A stretch of DNA of 64,000 bases, taken from contig NZ_FNAJ01000008.1 of the NCBI RefSeq assembly GCF_900101905.1, forward strand, positions 124,001 through 188,000, written 5' to 3'. The translations under genes were made by a program, and so were the position numbers. The DNA comes from Myxococcus virescens. Lineage in GTDB: Bacteria > Myxococcota > Myxococcia > Myxococcales > Myxococcaceae. Positions 17,601 to 25,429 of this stretch are shown piece by piece; the stretch's first letter is position 1, and each line of letters begins with the position of its first letter. The notes beneath the pieces are model-generated. The model saw only the letters and a list, made by a program, of their open reading frames with translations, did not search any database and was not told where the DNA came from.

Positions 17601-18370
17601 GCACCGGCGCTCATGACTTCGTAGAGCGCCTTCACCTGCTCCGTAGGGGCTCGTCCAAACTCCACCCCCAATTCGCGGGCGCGGTCGGCGAGGGCCCCCA
17701 TCATGTTGACCTGGTCGCCCTCCAGCAGGGTGCTCACCTGGGCCATGGCCGTATCGAAGGCAAGCGCCTCTGATGCGGCACTCGTGAGCGAGGCGATTAC
17801 CGTGGCGATGACAGCGGCAAGCCCGAGGAACGACTTCACTAGGCCGCCGAGCTCCTGCGAGAGCCGATTGACCGGTTTCTCGACTCCTTCAACTGAGCGT
17901 TTGACGTCCTGCACAGACGTCGCGGCTTGGGTGGACTCGACCTGCATCCGTGAGAGATTGGTGCTGGCCTTCCCCAACTCCCCCATAAAGCGGCTTACAG
18001 CAGAGGTGTCCGCGAAGGACGCGTGGAGTTTGACCGCGGCGGCATCCAGTGCCCCGATCCGCGTCTTGAAGCCGTCCAGACCAGAGGCGTCCTTCAACGC
18101 GCCCTGGAACGCGGTCGCTGCGGCCCCCATCGCCTCCATGTCCTTGATGGAGGTCCTCATTCGGGCCAGCGCCTGGTTCGTTTCGTTCGCCTCCTTGACC
18201 ATCCGCGCCAAGCTCTTCGAGTACTGCTCGGTCGCGGTCTCGGTTTTCTTGGTGGCCGTCTCCGTCTTCTCGGCCGCCGCGCTAAATTTCGTCAGCTCGA
18301 CGGATCCCGCCTTCGCGTCGGACGTGTCGATACGGACTGAAAGCGTTGCGAGGTCCGTCCCACCAGACAT
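14660..18370 (-). CDS. Tail tape measure protein
   Basis: A 1,236-residue protein with the features of a phage tape measure, which sets tail length and helps DNA entry. The N terminus (20-160) is a long Ala/Thr/Lys-rich coiled coil. Residues about 175-480 match the TP901-type core, with a hydrophobic stretch around LGLAAVIATVIASL and the segment LTKAGIKTETAMEGMRAILA. A second hydrophobic patch lies near 640-670, then a long charged coiled coil (780-1,060). The C-terminal part resembles the lambda tail-C domain and ends in DFVNRRR. AAGAGGAA precedes the ATG. Its 3' end is duplicated twice downstream. Cargo genes flank it on both sides. Confidence 0.95.
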   Translation of the reverse strand: MSGGTDLATLSVRIDTSDAKAGSVELTKFSAAAEKTETATKKTETATEQYSKSLARMVKEANETNQALARMRTSIKDMEAMGAAATAFQGALKDASGLDGFKTRIGALDAAAVKLHASFADTSAVSRFMGELGKASTNLSRMQVESTQAATSVQDVKRSVEGVEKPVNRLSQELGGLVKSFLGLAAVIATVIASLTSAASEALAFDTAMAQVSTLLEGDQVNMMGALADRARELGVEFGRAPTEQVKALYEVMSAGASDASQATELLRVSNKLAIGGVTEVGVAADGLTSIMASYGSQLRDATEASDAMFVSAADGKTSIEQIARHIGKLAPIASQTGVSLQELLAATAALTKAGIKTETAMEGMRAILAQVAKPSNEARDLARALGIEFNTAGLKARGLAGFLDHLKVQTGGSTELLAKLVGGVEALLPAMTLTGSSAGDFATSLKNMESAAGRTEVAFSKMAQTPQFALDQLKAKFDDLEIAVGQGLLAQLMPGIEMLSSNFTTLSSSAGATAQAVGILLAARGGAWAAEWVKSAAAKASALVQSRQATTNAALAEAGYVKAVNESSRAALRNAAVQLEARQSSLQQTAPFMRAAHAQAAIAANDNALAQVRAAQAMYGAAGAGRVLQGAMAALGGPIGVAITAIGLLTAGISAYISRAEDAAVKARELGTAAATSVGKSASIVSDLLQQTRATTDAAKAAQVLSIARKELAALGGDYQTMMTDEVKTAEQALAVFEKVAKHETELNQARVKSIKERLQAEEAEFRTRVLNRVLVDDEDPRADKIVKDFEPRYLPKSVKELRKDLQSATQDSAELEKALARVREAVAYDPGAHQREADAAAATARAREQEAERLQNEEKARAELAKSAARYLAKLEEEAATLGLAREGAEKLTAEYKSLNYAQRLVADAALEKIAAFEAKKKADEEAKKKAEEHARALEQLNQQLGDADADRMAKAVEALNAGLAAGTIKAEEYGAKLAKARSLWTKEGKEEAQLVKDLELLQKQLNPLEEVRKRVEMLNKLLQDERISMETYQKELVRLHRQMSDGFSIAQDAVGFAAQHMEDAITTFATSTQFTWRGMIDGMLKDLSRLLAHKAFVALVDIGTTALLGGITGASFSAGGATAGAGVAAGKSAFDMSAPAVMKSGAPYADGAAKLVVPSAPASTDTFPAGAVPPINVNVHVHQDGSVSADVQAPGTTEESRRLGQHLGGAVRRVMLEEMRPGGFVYDFVNRRR

Positions 18371-18475
18371 AGGGGTTCCTCTTCACCACCACGTGGTGGC
18401 GTAGTACGGCGCTGTAACAGCCTGAACTAACGAGTAGTGGCAGGTCATGGCCTAGATGTGCTGGCCTGCGGGGCC

Positions 18476-19213
18476 ATGCGTATGCTGCTCGCCATGATGG
18501 CCACCGTCGCAAGTACGACCTCCCTCGGCGCTGACTACCGCCCCCTGGCGGCGCTTGCAGGAGTAGAGGGAGTTGCGGTCTACGTCAGCCTTCCAAGTGC
18601 CTTCGCCGAGAAGGGTGAAGCGTCGTTGATGTGGAAGGAGCGCACCGAGAAGCTTCTCGAATCGCGTGACGTCCCGCTCGTGCACCCCCGTGAGGGAGTT
18701 GACGATCCACCTGTTCTCAACGTTGTCGTTAATGCTGAACCCACCCTCGACGACACCGTGGTGTCGCTTAATCTCTCGCTGACCCGGCTCATCCCACTCA
18801 AGAGCGCAGGCGCCACAGTTCGCATGGAGGCGTGGCGGCAGCATCTGTTGTTTCGCGTGCCAACGGCGAGGTCTGGCGAAGCAACGTGGGAAACAACCAG
18901 TCTATGGGTCCATAAATTTATCACCGACCTCCACGAAGCTCGGAAATTGGCTGATACATTCGACCCGAAACGCACCTCACGCGAAGGAAGGGCTGTGAGT
19001 GACAGTAAAGTGAAAGCCAAGCCAGCGACAGCCCAGAACCAACCGGAGAGCACTGATGAGCCTCCTATCAAGTACAAGAAGGCGTTTCTAAATGGATGTT
19101 CCACGGCAATAGGGATCACTTGCTGCTCCTACCTTGGAGAGAGCTGTGCGTACACGCTGTGCCAGGACAAGCCGAGACAGGATTGGCGCCAGCAAAGCTG
19201 GTCCTGCATGTAG
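18476..19213 (+). CDS. Predicted exported Cys-rich protein (cargo)
   Basis: A 245-residue protein on the strand opposite to the tail operon, placed between the G/GT chaperone and tape-measure genes, which are normally adjacent. The first 19 or so residues (MRMLLAMMATVASTTSLGA) look like a signal peptide. Residues 20-150 form an alpha/beta-like domain and 170-205 a Lys/Pro/Gln-rich linker. The last 40 residues carry six cysteines (NGCSTAIGITCCSYLGESC, then LCQ and WSCM), suggesting a disulphide-bonded knot. No clear Shine-Dalgarno site is seen. No family was recognised. Location, strand and export signal suggest a lysogen-expressed surface or toxin-type protein. Confidence 0.65.
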   Translation: MRMLLAMMATVASTTSLGADYRPLAALAGVEGVAVYVSLPSAFAEKGEASLMWKERTEKLLESRDVPLVHPREGVDDPPVLNVVVNAEPTLDDTVVSLNLSLTRLIPLKSAGATVRMEAWRQHLLFRVPTARSGEATWETTSLWVHKFITDLHEARKLADTFDPKRTSREGRAVSDSKVKAKPATAQNQPESTDEPPIKYKKAFLNGCSTAIGITCCSYLGESCAYTLCQDKPRQDWRQQSWSCM

Positions 19214-19242
19214 CCTTCGACGTACCACCCGTTCGGCCTCCC

Positions 19243-20009
19243 TCACTTCTTCGGCTTCGGGGTCATCTCCAGGCGGAACGCATCATCGAGTTGCCGGAGA
19301 AGGCCCACCTCGACAGACGTGGGCTGTGCCCCGGTGAGGCGCGCCCACGCCTCAATGTCCTGGTAGCTGATGGGCGCCAGAGAGAAGGCCCCGGGCGCCC
19401 GCGAGTTACTCAACTCGCAGAACCACTCCCAGACGTGGGCGAGTGCTTCAGGTAGCTCGTGCTCCCCCACCAGCTCGGCCGGCACCTCGCCGGTGGACTT
19501 GGCCACCTGCTCCAGGTGCGCCCGGAGCGACACCCCGGACGCGTCTTGTTGGCTCAGTCGGAACTGGTGCTGGGCGAAGCCGAGGAGCTGCTCGGCGACT
19601 TCCCGAAAAAACTGGCGGCGTCCGTGACAGCCTCGTCCACCTGACGGCGCAGCCAGCGGTGCTCCTCGTACACCCTGCGCGCGTTGTCCTTGGTGAAGGG
19701 CAGCGGCTGGCCGTTCTCCATGAAGCCCTCCCACGAGGCCGTGCAGCGCACCAGCAGCTCCAGCCCGTCCGCGTCGGTGCCCTCCGCGGTGATTTTCGTA
19801 TTGCGGCCGGAGTGCTGCAGCTTGTGGAGGCGGCGGTTGCGCAGCGCCCGGTCCGCCTCGCGGTAGGTGGGCGAGTCCACGCCGTGCACCACCACCTTCA
19901 TGCCCGTCGCGTCGCCGGAGACGGGGTGGAGAATCTCCACGGTGGTGGTGTCGCTGCGCTGGAGGCTGCCGAGGTCGAGTGCGAGGGAAGTAAGGGACAT
20001 CGTGCTCAT
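19243..20009 (-). CDS. Tail assembly chaperone GT (-1 frameshift product)
   Basis: The frame -1 to the 151-residue G-like gene stays open from the slippery site to a TGA at 19,243 and adds 120 residues, including HVWEWFCELSNSRA and EAWARLTGAQPTSVEVGLL. It has no usable start of its own. Slippage at 19,605-19,611 would give a 255-residue fusion (135 + 120). In lambda, gpG and gpGT are made in a fixed ratio by such slippage and load the tape measure and tail tube subunits. Here the tape measure is the next tail gene downstream, beyond one inserted cargo gene. Confidence 0.85.
19554..20009 (-). CDS. Tail assembly chaperone G (unshifted product)
   Basis: A 151-residue protein encoded directly after the tail tube gene. 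It has a beta-rich N-terminal half (TTTVEILHPVSGDATGMKVVV) and an alpha-helical end (a YEEHRWLRRQVDEAV run), matching G-type chaperones. The last 16 residues after Phe135 are Ser-rich and low-complexity, as expected when the natural extension lies in another frame. A strong Shine-Dalgarno site (AGAAGGAG) lies 9 bases before ATG. It shares its first 135 residues with the GT product. Confidence 0.88.
   Translation of the reverse strand: MSTMSLTSLALDLGSLQRSDTTTVEILHPVSGDATGMKVVVHGVDSPTYREADRALRNRRLHKLQHSGRNTKITAEGTDADGLELLVRCTASWEGFMENGQPLPFTKDNARRVYEEHRWLRRQVDEAVTDAASFFGKSPSSSSASPSTSSD
19605..19611 (-). promoter_or_regulatory. -1 slippery heptamer T-TTT-TTC for G/GT
   Basis: On the minus strand the heptamer TTTTTTC fits X-XXY-YYZ in the zero frame (AGT TTT TTC, codons 133-135). 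Slipping one base back re-pairs Phe codons and continues as CGG GAA GTC into the 120-codon extension. Position near the end of the G gene matches known siphovirus frameshift sites. A downstream stimulatory structure was not examined in detail. Confidence 0.85.
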
Positions 20010-20057
20010 GGCGGTGCTGCTCCTTCTGGGAAGCGGGTGGAGGCGCGGGAGCGCCGG

Positions 20058-21197
20058 TTACGGGTTGCTGCGCTGGTAGAGGATGGTGGCGCCGGACGTC
20101 GCATCCAGCAGCGCGGTGAAGGGCATGCTGACGGTGACGGGGCCCGAGTTCGGGTTGTCGACGTCGCCGCCCGTGTACTTGATGCGTGGCAGGTAAATGC
20201 GGTGGAAGTCCGTCCCGTTGACGTCCTCCAGGAGCAGCTCCAGGCTGGACTCCTCCTCGTTGATGAAGCGGTTCAGGAGGACGGCATCCTTGAAGTAGGC
20301 GGAGATGCTGCCGGTGACGACGAAGGCGCCCTCGTGAACCTCCTGGGGGCTCTTGTGGCCGACGACGCCCTGGACGCTGCGCCCGTTGGCGATTTCCAGC
20401 TCCACGGCCGTCACGTTGGCCACCCGTTGCCCGCCCTCGTACAGCGCCCCGGTGAAGGCGTCGAAGGGGCTGCCGGTGCCAGCCGGAGTCAGCGTCACCG
20501 CGTGGGTGGCCGTGGCCTGCACCATGTCCTTGCCGAGGAAGGACATGCTGCACGTGACGATTTCGCCGGGCGTCACGGAGAGAGACAGGCTGTCCACCGC
20601 ACAGCCCCGGTACAGCATGAACTGGCTGATGTCGGTGAAGGCCCGCTCCAGCCCGAAGCTGACAAGCTCGGTGCCGTTGGCCAGGCGCTGGCCCACCAGG
20701 GCCACGGTGCGCCCCGCCGCGGCCACATCCACGGTGAGGGCCCTGTCCACCTCCAGGCGCAGCGCGGACACGGCCACCACCTTCGCCCGGCCGTTGTTCC
20801 CCGCCTCGGCGAAGCCGGAGGCCATCACCATGTCCCCCGGGAGGAAGCCATCCTCGAGGAAGCTGCCCGAGTCACGGACGAAGGCGTCCGCTTCCGCCTC
20901 CAGCGAGGCCGCGCCCGTCGTCACCGCGCGCCATGTGCCGCTGAGGGCGGCGGCCAGGAGGACGTCGAAGGTGCCGCGGGAGAGCTCGAAGGAGAAGTCG
21001 CCGCCCACGCTGCGCATGCCGTGGCGCAAGTCCGCCGTCTGCCTGTCGTCCCGAACCTCGTTGGACTGGTACGTCTCCTTCGCGAGGTTGAGGCTGGTGT
21101 CGGTGAAGCGGAGCACCGAGTAAGCCGTGCTGGGCACGCCGTACTCAGTCTCCGGTGCGAAGCGCAGCGCGGTCCGCTGCCCAGAAGCTGAAGCCAT
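20058..21197 (-). CDS. Major tail (tube) protein
   Basis: A 379-residue protein upstream of the G/GT chaperones and just after the tail terminator, the usual position of the tail tube subunit. The sequence is beta-strand rich with regular alternation and conserved-looking tube segments (ELVSFGLERAFTDISQFMLYRG, shown only as a landmark near residue 190; SLSLSVTPGEIVTCSM near 220). ATG at 21,197 is chosen for its AGGAGAAGAG site; upstream extension would add a Cys/Gly-rich, unlikely N terminus. It is longer than lambda gpV and may carry an extra domain in the middle (about 120-200). Confidence 0.82.
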   Translation of the reverse strand: MASASGQRTALRFAPETEYGVPSTAYSVLRFTDTSLNLAKETYQSNEVRDDRQTADLRHGMRSVGGDFSFELSRGTFDVLLAAALSGTWRAVTTGAASLEAEADAFVRDSGSFLEDGFLPGDMVMASGFAEAGNNGRAKVVAVSALRLEVDRALTVDVAAAGRTVALVGQRLANGTELVSFGLERAFTDISQFMLYRGCAVDSLSLSVTPGEIVTCSMSFLGKDMVQATATHAVTLTPAGTGSPFDAFTGALYEGGQRVANVTAVELEIANGRSVQGVVGHKSPQEVHEGAFVVTGSISAYFKDAVLLNRFINEEESSLELLLEDVNGTDFHRIYLPRIKYTGGDVDNPNSGPVTVSMPFTALLDATSGATILYQRSNP

Positions 21198-21229
21198 GTC
21201 TCTTCTCCTGCCGCCCACACACGGGCAGC

Positions 21230-21655
21230 TCAGTCCAACGAGTGCACCAACCAGGAAATGCTGACGGGCGTGGCCCACCACGGCTCGTCACGCAGCGCGG
21301 GGCCCACAGAGGCGGAGTGGATGCTCACCACCGTGTCGTTGCGCCCCAACCGCGTCCCCCGCTTGAAGGCGTCACACAGCGCCTGGGCCACGGTGAGGCT
21401 CGCCGCCGTGCCCTCGCCAATGGGGTGAAAGAGCAGCACCTGGAAGACTCCCGGGCGCCGCGTGTGCGAGTCCACCCCGACGCCGGCGGGTGACGTCCGC
21501 GCGGGGAGGCAGTCCAGCCGGGCCCAGGGCACGCCCGGCGTGGGGGTGAAGACGACGTTGGAGTAGGCGAGGTTGGCCTCGCCCAGCAGCGGCGCCAGCA
21601 CCTCGCGCGCGCGCAGCTCCAGCGCCTGGGGGATGTCGAGGAGGGGCGGACTCAC
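21230..21655 (-). CDS. Tail terminator protein (lambda U-like)
   Basis: A 141-residue protein one gene upstream of the tail tube. The fold pattern matches U/DUF4128-type terminators: an N-terminal helix (LELRAREVLAPLL), then strands around PWARLDCLPA, a VFQVLLFHPIGEG strand, and a helix QALCDAFKRG. Terminators cap the tail tube and join it to the head. It overlaps the upstream gene by ATGA. Confidence 0.8.
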   Translation of the reverse strand: MSPPLLDIPQALELRAREVLAPLLGEANLAYSNVVFTPTPGVPWARLDCLPARTSPAGVGVDSHTRRPGVFQVLLFHPIGEGTAASLTVAQALCDAFKRGTRLGRNDTVVSIHSASVGPALRDEPWWATPVSISWLVHSLD

Positions 21656-22116
21656 AGCGTGCCGTCCCCCTTCCCTGCCTCTTGCTTCGCCTCGCCCACG
21701 GCCTCCCCGAGAATCTCAGGCAGGTTGGCCAGGGTGACGCGCACCATTCCGCTGGGCGCCTGCTGGCTGTGGCCGAATTCCAGCCGGCGCGCGTACGGCA
21801 GGTTGTTGGCGACGTACACCGTGTCGCCCAGCTTCGCGGCGTCCAGCGCCTCCTTCGCCGCGGTAATGGTGGCGCCCCCGTCCTTGTCCGTGGCTTCCAG
21901 AGTGCCGTCGGGCCGAGCGCCCACGCCCGCGCGCCAGTTGCCCCGGAAGTGCCCGGTGTCCACGGGCGAGGCGGTGACGACGTTGGCCAGGATGCCCAGC
22001 GCCGTCTTCCGCACCACCTCGTTGGCGCGCTCCTCCGTCACCTTCACGAAGGACTGCACCTGCCGCGTGAAGCTGGCACCACGCCGTACGCGCGCGTCCG
22101 TCTTCTTCAGCGTCAT
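21652..22116 (-). CDS. HK97 gp10 / lambda Z-like tail completion protein
   Basis: A 154-residue protein of the gp10/Z group. Its hallmark is VVTASPVDTGHFRGNWRAG (about residues 45-63), the family's Pro-Val-Asp-Thr-Gly motif followed by a short Arg-Asn-Trp segment, then VYVANNLPYARRLEFGHSQQAP (landmark at about 100-121). ATG at 22,116 overlaps the upstream gene's stop. It acts at the head-tail joint. Confidence 0.88.
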   Translation of the reverse strand: MTLKKTDARVRRGASFTRQVQSFVKVTEERANEVVRKTALGILANVVTASPVDTGHFRGNWRAGVGARPDGTLEATDKDGGATITAAKEALDAAKLGDTVYVANNLPYARRLEFGHSQQAPSGMVRVTLANLPEILGEAVGEAKQEAGKGDGTL

Positions 22117-22487
22117 GCGGCCACCCGAAGTACGTAGAGGACGGGAGTGCCCTGCAACTGCACCGGCGGGTCCGTCCGAAGCACCCGCCAGGTGCACCCT
22201 TCCAGCGGACCCACTTCGTCACCAGGGCCCGGCGTCACCGGCAGCCCGGCCGCGGCCACCAGCAGCTTGCGCCTGCCCACCTTCACCGTGCCGGCGGGCA
22301 CCAACTCCTGGTACCCGTTGTCGGCCTGCACCAGCACCTGCACCGCGTGCGTGGTGACGGTTGCCGGCGCCGTGGAGAGGGCCGGGTCGTACGCCCCCGT
22401 CGTCCGCCGCGTGAGGGTGGCGCCCTGCCCGAAGCGCTTCAGCAGCTCGAGAGCCTTTCGGGCCAGTCTGTCCGCCTGGGCGCTCAT
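22113..22487 (-). CDS. Head-tail connector / head completion-type protein
   Basis: A 124-residue protein in the connector block between capsid and tail genes. A short helix (ADRLARKALELLKRFG) leads into a beta-rich body with KVGRRKLLVAAAGLPV and ends WRVLRTDPPVQLQG, a pattern seen in small stopper-type proteins that seal the portal and bind the tail. Both ends overlap neighbours by ATGA. Family assignment rests on position and general pattern, so the exact name is uncertain. Confidence 0.72.
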   Translation of the reverse strand: MSAQADRLARKALELLKRFGQGATLTRRTTGAYDPALSTAPATVTTHAVQVLVQADNGYQELVPAGTVKVGRRKLLVAAAGLPVTPGPGDEVGPLEGCTWRVLRTDPPVQLQGTPVLYVLRVAA

Positions 22488-22978
22488 CCTCGGAGAAGCC
22501 CCACGGTGCCGATGCCGCCCACGCGGGCGCCACGCAGGAAGGGCCGCACCAGCGTGGCCACCTGCTCCGGAATCGGCACGTGCCGCTCCGGAGACGTCTC
22601 CAGCGGCCCCACCTTCACCCCCTCGTCCACCACGGGTCCGAGGCCGGCCGTCCAGTCCTCCCCCATGAGGCGGAAGGCGAACTCCGCCGTCGCCCCGCGC
22701 ACGCGCAGCGGCACCGCGGTGGCTGGCAGCGTCACCCCGTCCAGCACCACGCCGCGCCGGGGCCAGGCCAGGGACTGTTCCGCCTCGGCCCGGCTGCCCA
22801 CGTAGCCGAAGTGGGTGTCCAGCAGGCTGGTGGCCCACATGAGGTGGCGCTCCTTCGCCTCCTGCGTGGCGGACTCCCACGCGGCGTTGTGGCCGCGCGC
22901 GGAGTGGTAGGCGTCCGCCTCCACCACCGTGCAGTACGAGTTCGCGGCCGGGCCGCTGGGGGTAGCGTCGAAGGGCAT
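22484..22978 (-). CDS. Head-tail adaptor (DnaT-like/connector family)
   Basis: A 164-residue protein beginning MPFDATPSGPAANSYCTVVEA, the opening of a common phage adaptor family annotated as DnaT-like or gp6-like. A helical region follows (AWESATQEAKERHLMWATSLLD, residues about 33-54) and the family motif SLAWPRRGV at about 69-77. The C-terminal 40 residues are Gly/Arg-rich. It is the first gene of the connector block after the capsid genes and docks on the portal ring. Confidence 0.8.
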   Translation of the reverse strand: MPFDATPSGPAANSYCTVVEADAYHSARGHNAAWESATQEAKERHLMWATSLLDTHFGYVGSRAEAEQSLAWPRRGVVLDGVTLPATAVPLRVRGATAEFAFRLMGEDWTAGLGPVVDEGVKVGPLETSPERHVPIPEQVATLVRPFLRGARVGGIGTVGLLRG

Positions 22979-23002
22979 GGGGCTGTCTCCAGGGACTGCC
23001 GG

Positions 23003-23467
23003 CTACTCCGCCTTCGCCTTGGCCCTGCCCTTCGGAACGGGCGACTCCTCAGCGGGGGCAGGCACAGGCGCCGGAGGCGACGTGGGGGCCGGGGTCACAA
23101 CCGTCGCGTCGCGCAGCTGCGCCTGCGCGGTGCGCAGCTCGGCCTTCACCCGCTCCAGCTCCGACATGCCCTCGTCGAGGGCATGCCGCAGCTCGCGGAC
23201 CTGGCCGTCCGCCTCCGGCTGCGTGGTGCCCACCCCGGGGAGCGCGGCACTGGCGCCGCCCCACCGCGCCCACTCATAGGCGTCCTTCGCCTTCCGCCCC
23301 TCGACGCTGCCCTCCGGGTACGCGCTGTAGTACCGCGAGAGGAGTCGCTGCGCGGGCCCGCTGCTGCGCGCCGGCAGCACCAGCGCGCCGCCCTTGAAGG
23401 TGAAACCCCCGAGGGTGATGTCCTTGCCCTCGTTGGGGCCCACCAGAACCATACGAATGCCGTCCAT
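23003..23467 (-). CDS. Small head-region protein with coiled coil
   Basis: A 154-residue protein following the major capsid gene. The N-terminal 45 residues (IRMVLVGPNEGKDITLGGF) are beta-like and resemble a short head-protein or decoration motif, and 88-118 form a helix or coiled coil. The tail is an Ala/Pro/Lys-rich flexible segment ending KGRAKAKAE. No enzyme motif is seen. Probably a structural or accessory head protein. Confidence 0.68.
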   Translation of the reverse strand: MDGIRMVLVGPNEGKDITLGGFTFKGGALVLPARSSGPAQRLLSRYYSAYPEGSVEGRKAKDAYEWARWGGASAALPGVGTTQPEADGQVRELRHALDEGMSELERVKAELRTAQAQLRDATVVTPAPTSPPAPVPAPAEESPVPKGRAKAKAE

Positions 23468-23537
23468 GCTTGCTCCTGCTGTGGAAAGAGGGAGCGGAGA
23501 GGCATGGCGCCTCTCCGCGAAACGTGAGGGGCGCGGC

Positions 23538-24473
23538 TCAGGGGGCCAGCGGAGCGGTGCGGATGCCCTTCACCGTGGCGAGCGCGTAGTCGTTGAAGAC
23601 GGCCGTCCCGCAGTACCAGACGACACGGGTGATTCGCTCATCCTTCTCCTGGTGCTCGCCCACCTCCTTGATGTGGATGCCCGCCGACGCGCCCGGCGCC
23701 GTCAGTCCGGCGATGCCCACGCTGCGGCTTCCATCGTCGAAGCAGCCCGCGATGATGCTGGTGCAGTCCGTCGCCGTCCCCTCCGTCTGGTTGGTGGGGA
23801 TGTAGTCATTCACGAAGATGGGGATGCCGCGGTACGCAGGCACCGTCTTCCCGCTCGGCAGGGTGATGACCTCGGAGATGCTCGCGCCGCCCAGCTTGCG
23901 CAGGTACGCGTAGTGCCGGTTCAGCATCACCTCCGCCATGGTGATGAAGTCCACCTCGCCGTCCTTGGCCTTCACCTTGGAGATGAGCTCGTCCAGGAAA
24001 GCGACGTCGTAGAGGGCACCATTCGTCCCAGCCACCAGCGTCTGCCCGGCGGCCACCTGCGCCAGCAGTCCGGGGAACTCGTTGCTGAGCCCCGTGCCGT
24101 TGATGAACATGCTCCGGAACTTGCGCCCGGCAGACTTGGCCTTGGAGACAATCTGGTAGCCCTCCTGGTCATTGACGTTGGAGCGCGTGGCCTGGATGAG
24201 TCCGTCCACCTCGGCGTCGCCGATGATGCGCGTCAGCGTCGCGGTGTCCTGCTCGACGGTGGCCGGGTTCTTCGCGGTGATGGTGCCGCCGACGCCCAGC
24301 ACCTCAACGTCGCCCATCACCGACTCGCGGTTGAAGGTGAAGGAGTTGCCCTCCAACTCATCGAAGGGCAGCCGCTCGAAGAGGCGGTCCGTGGTGACGA
24401 TGGTTTCGATGACGCCGGAGACAAGCTCGTCGCGGGACAGCTTCGCGGATTCAGCCAGGGTGATTGAAGCCAT
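23538..24473 (-). CDS. Major capsid protein
   Basis: A 311-residue HK97-fold-type capsid subunit: an N-terminal helix (MASITLAESAKLSRDELVSG), a long central region with FINGTGLSNEFPGLL and the P-domain-like helix DVAFLDELISKVKAKDG, then an A-domain segment YRGIPIFVNDYIP and a C-terminal strand. ATG at 24,473 has a GGAG site. No N-terminal delta domain is visible, consistent with the separate scaffold encoded just upstream. Gene order (scaffold, capsid, connectors) supports it. Confidence 0.9.
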   Translation of the reverse strand: MASITLAESAKLSRDELVSGVIETIVTTDRLFERLPFDELEGNSFTFNRESVMGDVEVLGVGGTITAKNPATVEQDTATLTRIIGDAEVDGLIQATRSNVNDQEGYQIVSKAKSAGRKFRSMFINGTGLSNEFPGLLAQVAAGQTLVAGTNGALYDVAFLDELISKVKAKDGEVDFITMAEVMLNRHYAYLRKLGGASISEVITLPSGKTVPAYRGIPIFVNDYIPTNQTEGTATDCTSIIAGCFDDGSRSVGIAGLTAPGASAGIHIKEVGEHQEKDERITRVVWYCGTAVFNDYALATVKGIRTAPLAP

Positions 24474-24640
24474 GGGGTGTCGCTCCTCCTCGGTGAGAGG
24501 GAGACTGAGAGGGATTGCAGACGCGCCAAGGGCGGGAGGCGACTCGGGCCCTGGAGCGCACGTGTAGTGTGGAGTCGAGAGAGGACAGCGGCCGAGCATC
24601 CCGCTCGGATTGCCTCCGGCCGCGTCCCGCGCACCGAGGG

Positions 24641-25399
24641 CTAGTCCTGCTTACGCCGAGCTGCCAGGGCCGCCGCGATGCGCTGCGGAGCGCTGAGCTG
24701 CTCGGTACCGCCGGGCTTCCCGCCCGTTTTGCCCCCCGTAGGCGTCCCGCCACCGGAGGAACCCGAAGCCTCGAAGGCCCGAGCGAAGTTGGTGTCCTTC
24801 TTGAGCTCCGTGACGAACTCCCGAATCGTCATGAAGCCGCCCTTGCCGTTGCCGCGAGGATCCCCCTCTGCGTCAACAACCCGAGCCAAGAAGTTGCCAC
24901 CTTCCTCAATCACTTTCACATGCTTCTGGACGTGAGGCAAGAGGAGCACTGCACTCCCTTTCAGCTCGGCGATAGCAGCCGTCGCCTCCGCCTCCACCAG
25001 GTGCTTGTGGAGGCTGCCCCGCATGCGCTCGACGACGGTGTCACGCTCCTTGAGCGCGTTCGCGTGCCCCGCCTCGAGGTCGGCCTTCAGCTTCTCGAAG
25101 TTGGCCGCGCCGTCCTTCCCCTCCTGCGCCTTGGCGAGTGCAGCCTTCAGCTCTCCGAGTGACTTCTCCACCTCCTCGGGGGCCTTGCCCAGCTTCGTCC
25201 AGGCCTTCTGCGCCTCCGCGAGCACCTTGTTGTTCTTCCGCTCCTTCTCCAGGGCGGTGTTCAGCCCCGTGGTGTCCATGCGCTTCGCCACGTCGGAGTC
25301 GAGGGCGAACTTCCCGCTCTCCCCCTTCGCGTACAGCCCGCGGTACTTCTCGGGGACGATGTTCAGCTCATCCAGTTCCGGCTGCCACTCGAATTCCAT
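24641..25399 (-). CDS. Capsid scaffolding protein
   Basis: A 252-residue, highly charged, mostly helical protein immediately upstream of the major capsid gene. Residues 50-135 are a long Lys/Glu/Ala coiled coil (LNTALEKERKNNKVLAEAQK), a globular part follows at 150-205, then a Gly/Thr-rich linker and a C-terminal basic helix (PQRIAAALAARRKQD) suited to binding capsid subunits. Such proteins shape the procapsid and leave before DNA packaging. Confidence 0.82.
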   Translation of the reverse strand: MEFEWQPELDELNIVPEKYRGLYAKGESGKFALDSDVAKRMDTTGLNTALEKERKNNKVLAEAQKAWTKLGKAPEEVEKSLGELKAALAKAQEGKDGAANFEKLKADLEAGHANALKERDTVVERMRGSLHKHLVEAEATAAIAELKGSAVLLLPHVQKHVKVIEEGGNFLARVVDAEGDPRGNGKGGFMTIREFVTELKKDTNFARAFEASGSSGGGTPTGGKTGGKPGGTEQLSAPQRIAAALAARRKQD

Positions 25400-25429
25400 G
25401 TCGCTTCCCTTCTCGGCCCAGTGGGCCGG

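Noticed and set aside
19243..20553. A 436-residue minus-strand frame that includes the T extension
   Set aside because: Its first two thirds overlap the tail tube and G genes in another frame with meaningless composition; only the part after the slippery site is real, reached by frameshift.
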